From positions 1-56,243 of the forward strand of contig CALUQN010000015.1 in NCBI GenBank assembly GCA_944322945.1: 56,243 bases of DNA, given 5' to 3'. Under the pieces are notes generated by a model, which saw nothing but the letters and a program-made list of their open reading frames with translations, was not told the DNA's origin and searched no databases. The DNA is from Candidatus Gastranaerophilales bacterium. GTDB lineage: Bacteria > Cyanobacteriota > Vampirovibrionia > Gastranaerophilales > Gastranaerophilaceae. The position numbers were made by a program, and so were the translations under genes. Of the stretch, positions 1 to 8,491 are shown in pieces (the first letter of the stretch is position 1; each line of letters opens with the position of its first letter).

Positions 1-300
1 CATTGGTAAGATTCTGAAACAAGTTCAGAATGACAGTTTATGTTATTTTCTGATGTAATATATGTTTGTTTAAAAAGACTATAATATTTCAAAAGTAAGA
101 CTGTATCTGACTTTTGGAGTTCTTCAATCTGCTCTTTTATGTGTCTCAAAAAGTTCGAACTTCGCCGCTTTACCTCCATTTACTTTTTTCTTTAGCACAA
201 AGAAAAAAGTAAACAAAAAAGAAAGCAAGAGGTTAAATTTAAGTTTTCTTTTTCAAAAAGATTGGATTTATCAATTCAGCAATAAATTAAATACAGATTT
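1..300. repeat. Left-edge noncoding region with palindromic repeats
   Basis: No convincing gene is visible. Bases 11-34 form a short palindrome of the type CTGAA...TTCAG followed by AATGACA, related to elements near 36240 and 36470. Bases 179-193 and 199-213 form a perfect 15-base inverted repeat (TTTACTTTTTTCTTT and its complement) around a 5-base spacer. It is followed by an A-rich tract, so it may act as a terminator for a gene transcribed leftward beyond the window or as a dispersed repeat. Confidence 0.5.
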
Positions 301-324
301 TTAGAGCCTGTTGGCTCTTTTTTA
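300..324 (+). terminator. Intrinsic terminator
   Basis: AGAGCC (303-308), a TGTT loop and GGCTCT (313-318) are followed by a T-run. The orientation terminates rightward transcription. No gene is seen just upstream inside the window, so it may end a transcript that began before base 1 or an unannotated RNA. Confidence 0.6.
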
Positions 325-452
325 GTGGTTTTTTAAGTTTCAGTCTGCATTACAACTGATTATTTTTTTAAGTTATAATATAAAAAACTATTAAAGGGTT
401 ATATGTGTATTGTAAAAGATATAACCAAATAAAAACAAAGGAGATTAATTTT

Positions 453-878
453 ATGATTACTAAATTTCAGTCTGGTGACAAACGATTGGGGTTTCAAGGC
501 CAGTTGAAGTTAAATAAAACTATTGTAAAACGGCTCCAAAATGATTCACAAAAAAATCTTGAGATGGTGTATTCTGAGTTAAATAGAATTAACAAAGTAA
601 ACGATGGCAAAATTTATAAATATTTTGAAGAAGAAAAAGAAATAGATTTGTTAGGTCTTTACGCATTTGAAACCAGAGGCTCCATAATTGATGATAGTTC
701 AAATGTACTTGCCTCAAGACGAATTAAGTATGTTGAAGAATTACAACAAGACGAGGTGGCAGCACCTAGTTTTATCAGCGATTTAATTTGTGAATTTACA
801 AACAGAGTATATCCACCTAAAACCTCTGCCAATGATAAGGCAAGTGTTATTCAAAAAATTATTGACATACTGGCATAA
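453..878 (+). CDS. Small hypothetical protein with N-terminal FQG tag
   Basis: A 141-residue protein that I do not recognise. The start is ATG 453 because AAAGGAG lies at 437-443; the reading frame extends upstream to 405 but that start has no ribosome binding site. Residues 4-16 carry KFQSG and then GFQG, matching the Phe-x-Gly tag seen near the N-terminus of several other proteins in this window. The rest is polar with no membrane segment, and a lysine/glutamate-rich stretch in the middle suggests helical structure. A TATAAT at 374-379 gives a plausible promoter. It stands alone, with alaS 300 bases downstream. Function unknown; coding status is fairly secure from the Shine-Dalgarno and the tag. 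Confidence 0.7.
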   Translation: MITKFQSGDKRLGFQGQLKLNKTIVKRLQNDSQKNLEMVYSELNRINKVNDGKIYKYFEEEKEIDLLGLYAFETRGSIIDDSSNVLASRRIKYVEELQQDEVAAPSFISDLICEFTNRVYPPKTSANDKASVIQKIIDILA

Positions 879-1179
879 TAAAATATAAAACAGTCTGATT
901 TGAAACAAAAACAATTACCATTTATTTAGGAGAAATATATAGTAACGCAGGTCGGATTTACTAATCCGACAAAAAGTTTATATGAAAATAATCGGGGTTC
1001 GGAAAAAGGAATTTATATAGCAAATTTCATCGATACTGTAGAGAGCCCTCAGAATGACGAGTTTTTATAGCAGCTGCGGAATTTGCTATATAACTCCCGC
1101 TTAATATTTCTGTCTTAATAATTTTTTTTGGAGTATAATTTTCTTACTGGATATTAAATTAAAAGGAATTTAGAAAATT
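879..1179. other. Gap before alaS with hairpin and half palindromic element
   Basis: No gene is seen. Bases 951-970 form a perfect 8-base-pair hairpin (GTCGGATT, loop TACT, AATCCGAC). Bases 1035-1055 carry a CTCAGAATGACG half-element, related to complete copies at 10192-10265 and 43720-43805. A TATAAT at 1134-1139, 41 bases before alaS, is the likely alaS promoter -10 box. Confidence 0.5.
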
Positions 1180-3825
1180 ATGCTAACCGGAAATCAAATC
1201 AGACAGTTATATTTAGATTATTTCAAAAATAAACATCAGCATACAATTGTAGAAAGTTCCAGCCTTGTGCCGGATAACCCGACAGTGCTTTTGACCACTG
1301 CAGGTATGCTCCAGTTTTTGCCCATATTTTTGGGGATTGTAAAATCTCCGTATGACCCGCCGCGTGCTGCATCTTGCCAAAAATGCGCCCGTGCCGGCGG
1401 AAAAGATTCAGATATAGAAAATGTCGGACGCACACCGCGCCACCATACATTCTTTGAAATGCTCGGGAATTTTTCTTTCGGTGACTATTACAAAAAAGAA
1501 ATTATCCCCTGGGCGTGGGAGTTTGTAACAGAAGTGCTTAAACTCGATAAAGACAGACTCTGGATTACCATTTTTGAAACGGATGATGAAGCTTATGAAA
1601 TCTGGAGAAGCGTCGGCGTTCCGGCAGAACGTATCAAAAGAAAAGGTAAAAAAGATAACTTCTGGGGGCCTCCGGGTGCGTCAGGTTCTTGCGGGCCTTG
1701 CTCTGAAATTCACTACGATTTAGGCGAACAATACAAATGCAATGACCCGCGCGGGTGCGGTATCGATACCTGTGAATGCGACAGATGGGTTGAAATTTGG
1801 AACCTTGTCTTCACAGAACTTTATCAGGACGAAGAAGGCAACCAGTCCCCGCTCGACAGCAAAAACGTTGATACAGGCATGGGTCTTGAAAGAATTACCA
1901 TGGTTTGCCAGAATGTCGCTTCAACTTTTGAAACAGACTTGTTAAAGCCTATTCTGGACAAAGTCTCCGAAATGTCCGGCGTGCTTTACTCTAAGACCCC
2001 TCACCCCAACCCTCTCCCACAAGGGGCGAGGGAGGGAAACGAAAAAACAGATGTGTCTTTACGAATTATCACAGACCACGCAAGATGCGTCACTTTCCTC
2101 ATCTCAGACGGGGTCATCCCGGGGAATGAAGGCAGAAGCTATGTATTGAGAATGATTTTGAGACGTGCACTCCGTCACGGTAAAATTCTCGGTATGGACT
2201 TGCCGTTCTTGTATAAACTTGTTGACGTCGTGGTTGATAATTACGGCGGTGCTTATCCTGATTTGGTTAAAAACAAGGATAAAATCATCGACGTAATCAA
2301 AAAAGAGGAAGAACGCTTTGCCAAAACTCTTGACCGCGGCTACAAAATGCTCGACGAATTTATCGAAAACAAAAAAGATATTGACGGCGAAAGTGCCTTC
2401 AGACTCTATGATACATTCGGTTTTCCGCTTGAACTTACAAAAGAAATAGCGGCAGAAAACGGTTTGCGTGTAGACGAAGACGGTTACAAAAAGGCTATGC
2501 AGGAGCAAAAAGACCGTGCAAAAGCCGCAACAGCAAAAATTTCCGTCACAGGTGATATGAAGTATGCAAAACTTGAAGATGAAGTCGGTTCGACTGATTT
2601 TGTCGGTTATGAACAAAACGAGTGCGAGGCAAAAATTCTTGCAACAATTGAAGGTGACGGCTATGTTGATATAGTTCTTGATAAAACACCGTTCTACGCA
2701 GAATGCGGCGGTCAGGTCGGTGACAGCGGATTTATTGAAAGCGAAAATCTAAAAGCGGAAGTGCTCACGACATTCAAAGTTAATAAACTTTTTGTACACC
2801 GTTCGAACGTGATTAACGGCGAAATCATTATCGGTGATAAAGTTAAAGCAATGATTGATGTGCCGCGCCGTGAAGAGATTAGGCTTCATCACTCGTCAGC
2901 CCACCTTCTTCAGGCAGCCTTGATTAAAGTTTTGGGCGAAGAAGTTCATCAGGCCGGTTCGCAGGTTGAACCTGACAGAATGAGATTTGACTTTAGTTTT
3001 TCAAGGGCAATGACGCCGGAGGAAATCTTCAAGGTTGAAGATATTATGAACGACTGGGTTGCCAAGGGATTGGAAGTTCATACTGACGTTATGGACATTG
3101 AACAGGCAAAATTGACAGGTGCCACAGCCTTATTCGGCGAAAAATATGATGACATTGTACGAGTTGTATCTATCGGTGCCGGCGCCGGATGTATTTCAAA
3201 AGAATTTTGCGCAGGTACTCATGCCCGCAACACCCGTGATTTAAGACTTGTCAAAATAGTTACCGAGGGCGCAATCGCAGCCGGCACAAGACGTATTGAA
3301 CTCGTTGTTTCTAAGGCCGCATTTGAATTTATGAATGCAAAGGTTAAAGAAATGGACAAACTTTCTCTGATGTTTAAAACGCATTACAATGAGACAGTAG
3401 AGCGAGTTGAAAAAATTCTTGAAGAAAACCGCGAGCTTACAAAACGCATAGAAAAGCTTGAGGAAGAAAATACCCGCTCAAAATTCGCGACATTCTTGTC
3501 AAAAGCGCAGGATATCCCTGGCGGTAAGTTGTTTATCACGAAGATAGAAAACCTCAACGGTAATGCAATAAAAACAGGGATTGAATTTGCCGCACAAAAG
3601 CTGGGCGAAAGTATCATAGTATTAGCATCAGAAAAAACAGTCGCAGTGAGGGTTTCAGACAGTTTTGTTCAAAAAGGTGTAAATGCCGGAAAAATTGTCG
3701 GAGAAATCTCGAGAGCCACCGGCGCAAACGGCGGCGGCAGACCTAACTTTGCCCAGGGCGGGATAAAAGACGCTTCCAAACTTGACGAAATTCTTGCAAA
3801 AGTTGAAAGCGAATTGTGCGTATAA
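1180..3825 (+). CDS. alaS: Alanyl-tRNA synthetase
   Basis: Cytoplasmic class II synthetase that charges tRNA-Ala with alanine and edits mischarged serine or glycine. The 881 residues match the normal bacterial length and layout. The N-terminal catalytic core includes HHTFFEMLGNFSFGDYYK and GMGLERI. The editing domain has the zinc-type motif HHSSAH near residue 569 and CAGTH near 677. A coiled coil and a glycine-rich C-terminal DHHA1-type domain (GGGRPNFAQGG) follow. The oddity is an insertion near residues 273-286 reading TPHPNPLPQGAREG, encoded by 1996-2038. It is a copy of the palindromic repeat that litters the intergenic regions here, and it sits just before the conserved NEKTDVSLR segment, probably in a surface loop. 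AGGAA lies 12 bases before the ATG, a weak ribosome site. Confidence 0.98.
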   Translation: MLTGNQIRQLYLDYFKNKHQHTIVESSSLVPDNPTVLLTTAGMLQFLPIFLGIVKSPYDPPRAASCQKCARAGGKDSDIENVGRTPRHHTFFEMLGNFSFGDYYKKEIIPWAWEFVTEVLKLDKDRLWITIFETDDEAYEIWRSVGVPAERIKRKGKKDNFWGPPGASGSCGPCSEIHYDLGEQYKCNDPRGCGIDTCECDRWVEIWNLVFTELYQDEEGNQSPLDSKNVDTGMGLERITMVCQNVASTFETDLLKPILDKVSEMSGVLYSKTPHPNPLPQGAREGNEKTDVSLRIITDHARCVTFLISDGVIPGNEGRSYVLRMILRRALRHGKILGMDLPFLYKLVDVVVDNYGGAYPDLVKNKDKIIDVIKKEEERFAKTLDRGYKMLDEFIENKKDIDGESAFRLYDTFGFPLELTKEIAAENGLRVDEDGYKKAMQEQKDRAKAATAKISVTGDMKYAKLEDEVGSTDFVGYEQNECEAKILATIEGDGYVDIVLDKTPFYAECGGQVGDSGFIESENLKAEVLTTFKVNKLFVHRSNVINGEIIIGDKVKAMIDVPRREEIRLHHSSAHLLQAALIKVLGEEVHQAGSQVEPDRMRFDFSFSRAMTPEEIFKVEDIMNDWVAKGLEVHTDVMDIEQAKLTGATALFGEKYDDIVRVVSIGAGAGCISKEFCAGTHARNTRDLRLVKIVTEGAIAAGTRRIELVVSKAAFEFMNAKVKEMDKLSLMFKTHYNETVERVEKILEENRELTKRIEKLEEENTRSKFATFLSKAQDIPGGKLFITKIENLNGNAIKTGIEFAAQKLGESIIVLASEKTVAVRVSDSFVQKGVNAGKIVGEISRATGANGGGRPNFAQGGIKDASKLDEILAKVESELCV
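1996..2038 (+). repeat. In-frame copy of the PHPNPLPQG palindromic repeat inside alaS
   Basis: The segment CCTCACCCCAACCCTCTCC, followed by a spacer and GGGGCGAGGGAGGG, matches the family found at 4080-4119, 36275-36312, 46465-46515, 54475-54515 and 54585-54630. Its length keeps the reading frame open and adds about 14 residues. Similar coding-sequence invasion is known for the Rickettsia palindromic elements. Confidence 0.85.
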
Positions 3826-4196
3826 AGTATAAAGTTTCAAAAATCATAAAGCCCTCTCCTAATTTAGGAGAGGGGCGTTTATTGTTTCTTCCCCACTGCT
3901 TCGCGGGGGGGGGATGAATTAAAACTGCTAAGCTCTTACGGGTATAACAAATTTGGTGGGCACACTTTCGCTTTGCCCACCCTATAACTCTTTCGCCCAA
4001 CAATGCACTTTATTCCCTCCCCGGGTCGGGGAGGGCTGGGGTGGGGAGCAATGCTAAGTCTGGCAGTGCCTGACAGTAAGACCTCACCCCCAGCCCCTGT
4101 CCTAATTTAGGAGAGGGTGAAACGAACTTAACGTCCTATCGTCTTATCGTCCTTTTTAAACTGATTTTCTACGCTTTCAGGATGATATAAAATTAA
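3826..4196. repeat. Intergenic mosaic of palindromic repeats
   Basis: No gene. In order: a CCTCTCC/GGAGAGG hairpin (3850-3875); a degenerate C-run/G-run element (3889-3915); the CTCTTACGGG end of the dispersed module (about 3929-3940); the GTGGGCAC...GCCCACC element (3956-3982); a CCCTCCCCGGGTCGGGGAGGG element (4015-4035); a CAGTGCCTGACAG element (4062-4078); and another CTCACCCC...GGAGAGGGTGA copy (4080-4119). All recur elsewhere in the window. Confidence 0.8.
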
Positions 4197-5228
4197 TTAC
4201 AACCAGTCAGGATAATTCTTTCTGTAAAATGCGTCGACTTTGGCAAATGCTTCGTCAAGCTGTCTGTCCAGTTCCGCAAAATCTTTATACATACCTTGCA
4301 GACGCTCGTTATATCCTGCTATTCTGTTTTCACACTCTTTTATTGCATCTTTTTCTATTTGTATTTTTCTTGCAAGTTCGGCTTTTTTAGCTTTGAACTC
4401 CTCATTCAGAAGTTTTATTCGCTCATCCCGTCTCACTTTTATACGTTCCTGCAATGCTTTTGTGTCAGGATTTGGTTCGTGGTTTGCGGTTCTGTTTATT
4501 CTGTCAATTTTTTTGTCATAAAGTCTGCGCGTTTCTTTGAACTCTGTTACTATTTCCGCAATTCTTTCTTTATGACCTCTGATAGAACTTTTTTCATTCG
4601 AAATATTACCTTTTACATATCCTTCATAGCGCATTAAATCATTTTTTCTGCCGCCAATTTTATCCAACGGCAAAAGTAATTCATAACGCTCTTTTGCTAT
4701 GTCAATTTGTTTGTCCAAACTGTCAAGCTGTTGTTTTTCCTGTTTTGCGAGTGTTTCATTTTTTGTTTTACGCTCGTTGTATTTTTCGCGCGCCCCCTCA
4801 TTGGAAAAGTTTTCTGTATCCTTGCGCTCATTGTAACGGGTTATTAATTCCTTGTTTCTGTCGTAGCGTTTTTGGGTGTCGTTACGCAGGATTGTGAGAA
4901 AGTTTATTTCTTCTGTAGCGTTGCTTGCAAAATTAAAGTATCCGTTACGATAATCTTTTTTTATCTGGTTTAAATACAAGTCGTTTCTTTGGAGGTAATT
5001 GTTGTTTTTCAGGTTTTCTTCAGACACTATTTCAAACGGGGAAGCAATATATACTGATACTTCTTTTGCATAATATGCAGGAGGTGTTAAATTTACCAAC
5101 CGCGACGGCAGATAGAATCTTTCTTCGGTCGTATACATAGAGACGCGCTCTTTTTTGTATGTTCTTGAGTAACCTTGGAATTGCGGTTTGCTATAATTAT
5201 TATTCGCAGAAATTGCTGTTACTTTCAT
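4197..5228 (-). CDS. Coiled-coil protein with N-terminal FQG tag
   Basis: 343 residues, family not recognised. The N-terminus (MKVTAISANNNYSKPQFQG) carries the tag ending in FQG at residues 17-19. Residues about 90-330 are dominated by Lys, Glu, Arg, Gln and Asn with heptad-like spacing, typical of long coiled coils; there is no membrane segment. AAGGGG sits just before the ATG at 5228. It is the last gene of a minus-strand operon, 17 bases after the degenerate AAA+ gene, so it may be the scaffold or substrate of the two ATPases. That role is inference from position only. No domain assignment is possible by eye. Confidence 0.8.
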   Translation of the reverse strand: MKVTAISANNNYSKPQFQGYSRTYKKERVSMYTTEERFYLPSRLVNLTPPAYYAKEVSVYIASPFEIVSEENLKNNNYLQRNDLYLNQIKKDYRNGYFNFASNATEEINFLTILRNDTQKRYDRNKELITRYNERKDTENFSNEGAREKYNERKTKNETLAKQEKQQLDSLDKQIDIAKERYELLLPLDKIGGRKNDLMRYEGYVKGNISNEKSSIRGHKERIAEIVTEFKETRRLYDKKIDRINRTANHEPNPDTKALQERIKVRRDERIKLLNEEFKAKKAELARKIQIEKDAIKECENRIAGYNERLQGMYKDFAELDRQLDEAFAKVDAFYRKNYPDWL

Positions 5229-5245
5229 ATTAACCCCTTATTAAT

Positions 5246-6481
5246 TTATATTTTGCCTTTTTCTATTTTCTCAACAATTAATTTCCATTCATCTAATTTG
5301 TCTTTTGGCATAACTTCTTCAGTCATTTTGACAATTTTACGGAATTTTTGCATATTTTGAGTGTTACCTCTGCATTCGCCTATAATAGTATGTAAAGAAG
5401 TTGCCAATTCATTAAACATACAACTTGTATGGACATTTTTTGAAGTTTCAGTCACATATTGCTGCCATTTGGCCAGCGAATCATGTACACGCGGGTATTT
5501 ATAAGGTATTGAATATTGTAAATAATTTTTCATCTCTGCCAATGTACCGGCACCGTTTTGGGAAAGTAGTTCTTTTGCTGATTCTACACTTCTGTGAGCC
5601 AGAGATGCCGAAGTGTGTATTGCAAATTCAAGATATTTTTTCCAGATTTCAAGTGGTTCATCTGCATTAGGTTCAGGTAAACATTCTGCATCAACCCTGC
5701 CGTGTCTGATGACAGGCGGATCAATGTTTCCCGGATTTTTGCAGGAATAAATTAACATTATCCCATGTTTTTTGCAGCAGTCATTGGAATCAGGCGAATC
5801 TTTCAAAAATCCCGTATCCGGAAATTCATCCAGATTTCGGACAACAAAAGCTTTATATTTACCTTTTTGTAAAAATTTTTCATCAGAAGTATTCTTCCAC
5901 ATATTCCACCAGGCTTTATATACATCCATTTGAGCTTCTTGTCCGGATTTGCCTTTTCCTGCATCAATGACTTCAACACCGGCTTCTTCAAGTTCCTTTA
6001 ATACCCAGTTAAAATGTTCTTCTTTAGCCTTTGACTCAGGACCATACACCAAATACCCATTGGCTGGTGTAAATCTTTGTGTAACTTTAACTCCGCCGGC
6101 TGTATTTGTTTCAATAATATTCGGTTTTGTTATAGGATTTATAAAATGGTTTAAAAAAATTTCTTTTGCGCGTTCTTTTAGATTAACTCTTCGGTATTCA
6201 CTAACATCTACCGGTTTTAACACATCTGAACCGAAAACTTTTGAAATCTTTCCTGATGCGGAAGCTGCAAAATTTGTGACGATAGCTCCTAATTTTTTTC
6301 TGTTTGCCAGACACAAAATCCCTGCAATTCCTGCGCCTGATATAGTGCCTATTTTGGCACCTGTTGACATGTGCTGTGACTCCTCCGCGATTGGACGTGA
6401 TAATCGTGCATTATGGTAGTTTTGTCGTGATGTAAATTTTGGTTGATGAGAAATTGTATAATTATTCATCAAACTTATCAT
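5246..6481 (-). CDS. Degenerate AAA+ ATPase paralogue (pseudo-ATPase), FTS-tagged
   Basis: 411 residues from the ATG at 6481, chosen because AAGGGG lies just upstream on the minus strand; the frame opens 11 codons earlier without a ribosome site. Residues 10-18 carry the tag (ISHQPKFTS), and a Gly/Ala-rich hydrophobic stretch at 41-60 could be a membrane helix. The AAA+ fold is recognisable, but the Walker A position reads GPESKAKE (147-154), lacking the G-K-S/T, and Walker B reads AFVVRN (211-216), lacking Asp-Glu. By contrast the second region of homology is well kept: NPGNIDPPVIRHGRVD (249-264), with both arginines that serve as fingers in FtsH-type proteins. Its start overlaps the end of the upstream paralogue by 20 bases, so translation is probably coupled. 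A partner subunit rather than an enzyme is the inference. Confidence 0.82.
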   Translation of the reverse strand: MISLMNNYTISHQPKFTSRQNYHNARLSRPIAEESQHMSTGAKIGTISGAGIAGILCLANRKKLGAIVTNFAASASGKISKVFGSDVLKPVDVSEYRRVNLKERAKEIFLNHFINPITKPNIIETNTAGGVKVTQRFTPANGYLVYGPESKAKEEHFNWVLKELEEAGVEVIDAGKGKSGQEAQMDVYKAWWNMWKNTSDEKFLQKGKYKAFVVRNLDEFPDTGFLKDSPDSNDCCKKHGIMLIYSCKNPGNIDPPVIRHGRVDAECLPEPNADEPLEIWKKYLEFAIHTSASLAHRSVESAKELLSQNGAGTLAEMKNYLQYSIPYKYPRVHDSLAKWQQYVTETSKNVHTSCMFNELATSLHTIIGECRGNTQNMQKFRKIVKMTEEVMPKDKLDEWKLIVEKIEKGKI

Positions 6482-7742
6482 AGTATCCCCTTTTTCTTGC
6501 AATATAAACTTCATCTTTTGTGTGATCTATTTTGTCATTCTTTATAGATTTATTAGAAGAGTCATAAATTAATCGATTAGACTTTTGTGCGTTCAGTTCG
6601 TCAATAGCGTCAAAAACATCTTCATTTTTTACCGGTGCTCTGTAATATCCGCGTTCCCAGTTGCCGTGGTCTCTTGAAGATAATTTAGAATTAACAATAT
6701 CCATTACGGCTTTTATTTCCGGCGGATAAAATTTAATCCCCTTATTATTAATTCTGTCCAAGATTAAATCGTGGTTTGTTAAATCTTTTCTGTCCTGTGC
6801 GGCAATAAGATAACTGAGTGTTGCGGATTTTTCGATATCAGAGGCCACCCTATTCAGCGGAACATCTATACCGTAACGGATAGGATCGAACATCCAGCGC
6901 GGGAATGCCTGAACATTGTTTGTTGTTGAGAGCCAGGTTACCCCGTCTTTTGCCGGGTTTCTCGTCTGGTATTCAAATTCTCCCTGAAGAAGTTCTATAT
7001 TCGGGGTGCTGAACATTTCTTCAAGATTGTTTACAAGTATTACGGTATGAATGCCGTCTTCTTTATGTCTCTTTTTCGCTTCTTCAAACGGGTAACAAAT
7101 TAAATCAACATTTTCATCAGTATCACCCATAAGCCACGGAACATTGATTTCTTTAGTCTGAATCATCGGGTCCTTTTTACGTAAATGTTCCATAAAGGCG
7201 TCAGCCATATAGCTCTTTCCTGTGCCTGTCGGTCCGTATAACAGAATACCGTTTGGAACTACAATATTTTCCGGAAGTTCTTCACCGTTTCTTGTTGCCT
7301 GAACCTGCATAACTATCGGGGTTACACCGTCTCTAATCAAATCCAGTTTTTCCTGCGAATATCCCATAATCCGGTTAAGTCCGACTTCTTTGCCGCTTCC
7401 TTTGTATGGCAGACCGCCGAGTGCTATATATTCATTGTAGCGTTGTTCAGCTTCTTCTTTTGGAATGTCTAAACGTTTGGCAAGGATTGCTGTGTCATCC
7501 TGAATTTTTTGTTCAACCTGACGGATTTGTTCTTTTCTCTGCTGCTCTCTGCGGTTATTCAGCGTTCTTACCATATAATAATACATATCTTCTATCATAG
7601 ATGAACCGAAGGACGGAGTTGTCTTTGCCTGCGGTTGAGTTTGGTATTGCGGCTGAATATTCTGCGGTGTGTGAGCCTTTTGTGATGGAATCTTTTTATT
7701 ACCGTATGATTGTGTATTAAAATTTACAGGTGCAATCCTCAT
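6462..7742 (-). CDS. AAA+ ATPase with intact Walker A, FGS-tagged
   Basis: 426 residues. AGGAG lies before the ATG at 7742. The N-terminal 50 residues are Gln/Pro/Asn-rich and end in PSFGS (43-47), a version of the shared tag. A helical, Gln/Arg/Glu-rich linker (55-110) precedes the ATPase domain. Walker A is perfect, GPTGTGKS (170-177). The Walker B strand VILVNN (234-239) has Asn-Asn where Asp-Glu is expected. Sensor 1 is TTNN (273-276). The Arg-finger region reads DPIRYGID (286-293), so one of the two expected arginines is lost. It is the first gene of an operon with the degenerate paralogue and a coiled-coil protein. ATP binding is likely; hydrolysis is doubtful unless Glu 241 or 242 substitutes. 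Confidence 0.85.
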   Translation of the reverse strand: MRIAPVNFNTQSYGNKKIPSQKAHTPQNIQPQYQTQPQAKTTPSFGSSMIEDMYYYMVRTLNNRREQQRKEQIRQVEQKIQDDTAILAKRLDIPKEEAEQRYNEYIALGGLPYKGSGKEVGLNRIMGYSQEKLDLIRDGVTPIVMQVQATRNGEELPENIVVPNGILLYGPTGTGKSYMADAFMEHLRKKDPMIQTKEINVPWLMGDTDENVDLICYPFEEAKKRHKEDGIHTVILVNNLEEMFSTPNIELLQGEFEYQTRNPAKDGVTWLSTTNNVQAFPRWMFDPIRYGIDVPLNRVASDIEKSATLSYLIAAQDRKDLTNHDLILDRINNKGIKFYPPEIKAVMDIVNSKLSSRDHGNWERGYYRAPVKNEDVFDAIDELNAQKSNRLIYDSSNKSIKNDKIDHTKDEVYIARKRGYYDKFDE

Positions 7743-7880
7743 GTGATAAACTCCTTTTATTTTTTATACTTATTTAACCCCTTAAACGCTTTCATTTTAC
7801 CATATAAATTCAATCAAGGCTGTTTTTTGTCAATTTGTTAAGGAATTTTTACAATCCGTATTAATTATTATTTTTACAAT

Positions 7881-7920
7881 AAAAATTCCCCTGTTAACAT
7901 TACCTGACAGGGGAATTTTT
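7881..7920. terminator. Bidirectional intrinsic terminator
   Basis: AAAAATTCCCCTGT and ACAGGGGAATTTTT form a perfect 14-base-pair stem around a 12-base loop. It lies just after the stop codon of the minus-strand LEA-like gene, which it most likely terminates. Confidence 0.85.
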
Positions 7921-7925
7921 CGGGG

Positions 7926-8174
7926 TTAAGCGTTTGTGTGCTTGTCGTGATGAATTTTTTCTTTAACTTTATCCGCGCCGGCGGCTATTTTTTCTTTTGT
8001 TTTGTGGACATCTTCTTTCAAATTTTCTTTTAGCTGACCGGCTTTTTCTTTTGCATTTTCCATCCCCTTTTTGACATCATTTTTGAGGTCTGAGGCTTTT
8101 TCTTTTACTTTTTCTGCAGCATGAGATGCTTTTTCTTTCAGTGTTTCTTTTTCGTTATTATCAGTTTTGTTCAT
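7926..8174 (-). CDS. Small LEA-like amphipathic stress protein
   Basis: 82 residues, almost entirely Lys, Glu, Ala, Asp and His, in repeats such as EKVKEKASDLK and DKVKEKI with roughly 11-residue periodicity. This is the composition of late-embryogenesis-abundant and CsbD/YtjA-type stress proteins, which are disordered in solution and form amphipathic helices on drying or at membranes. A clear AGGAG precedes the ATG at 8174, and a strong terminator follows the stop, so it is probably monocistronic. No catalytic residues are expected. Assignment rests on composition only. Confidence 0.75.
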   Translation of the reverse strand: MNKTDNNEKETLKEKASHAAEKVKEKASDLKNDVKKGMENAKEKAGQLKENLKEDVHKTKEKIAAGADKVKEKIHHDKHTNA

Positions 8175-8491
8175 TGCAGGCTCCTTTCTTTACCTGTACA
8201 GTATAAACTGGTTTTCTATGATTTTTAACCGACAATATTTCTAATTTTTTATATTAATTTTTTTCGGTCATAATTCTTTCCGGCAAGGAAATTTGGATTG
8301 ATATGTTGTGCAAAATTGCTTAAATCAAAGGATTGTTACGTTTTGTAAAAACAAAATTATCTGTCAAAACCTGCTGATATCAATACTTTCAAAAGAAATA
8401 TGCTTTTATATGCCGTATTACTAGCAAAGAAATTTATGTTTCTTTTTAGTATAATCATAAAACACACCATGAATTAAGGAGGTTACACTAT
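8175..8491. other. Divergent promoter region
   Basis: No gene is seen in these 317 bases between the LEA-like gene (minus) and the DTVY-repeat gene (plus). TATAAT at 8450-8455 is a good -10 box for the rightward gene. Immediately before it, AAAGAAA (8427-8433) and TTTCTTT (8440-8446) form a small inverted repeat over the -35 position and could be an operator. Confidence 0.45.

Noticed and set aside
2104-2616. 170-residue minus-strand frame inside alaS
   Set aside because: Phe/Val/Ile-rich antisense shadow of a conserved gene, without start signals.
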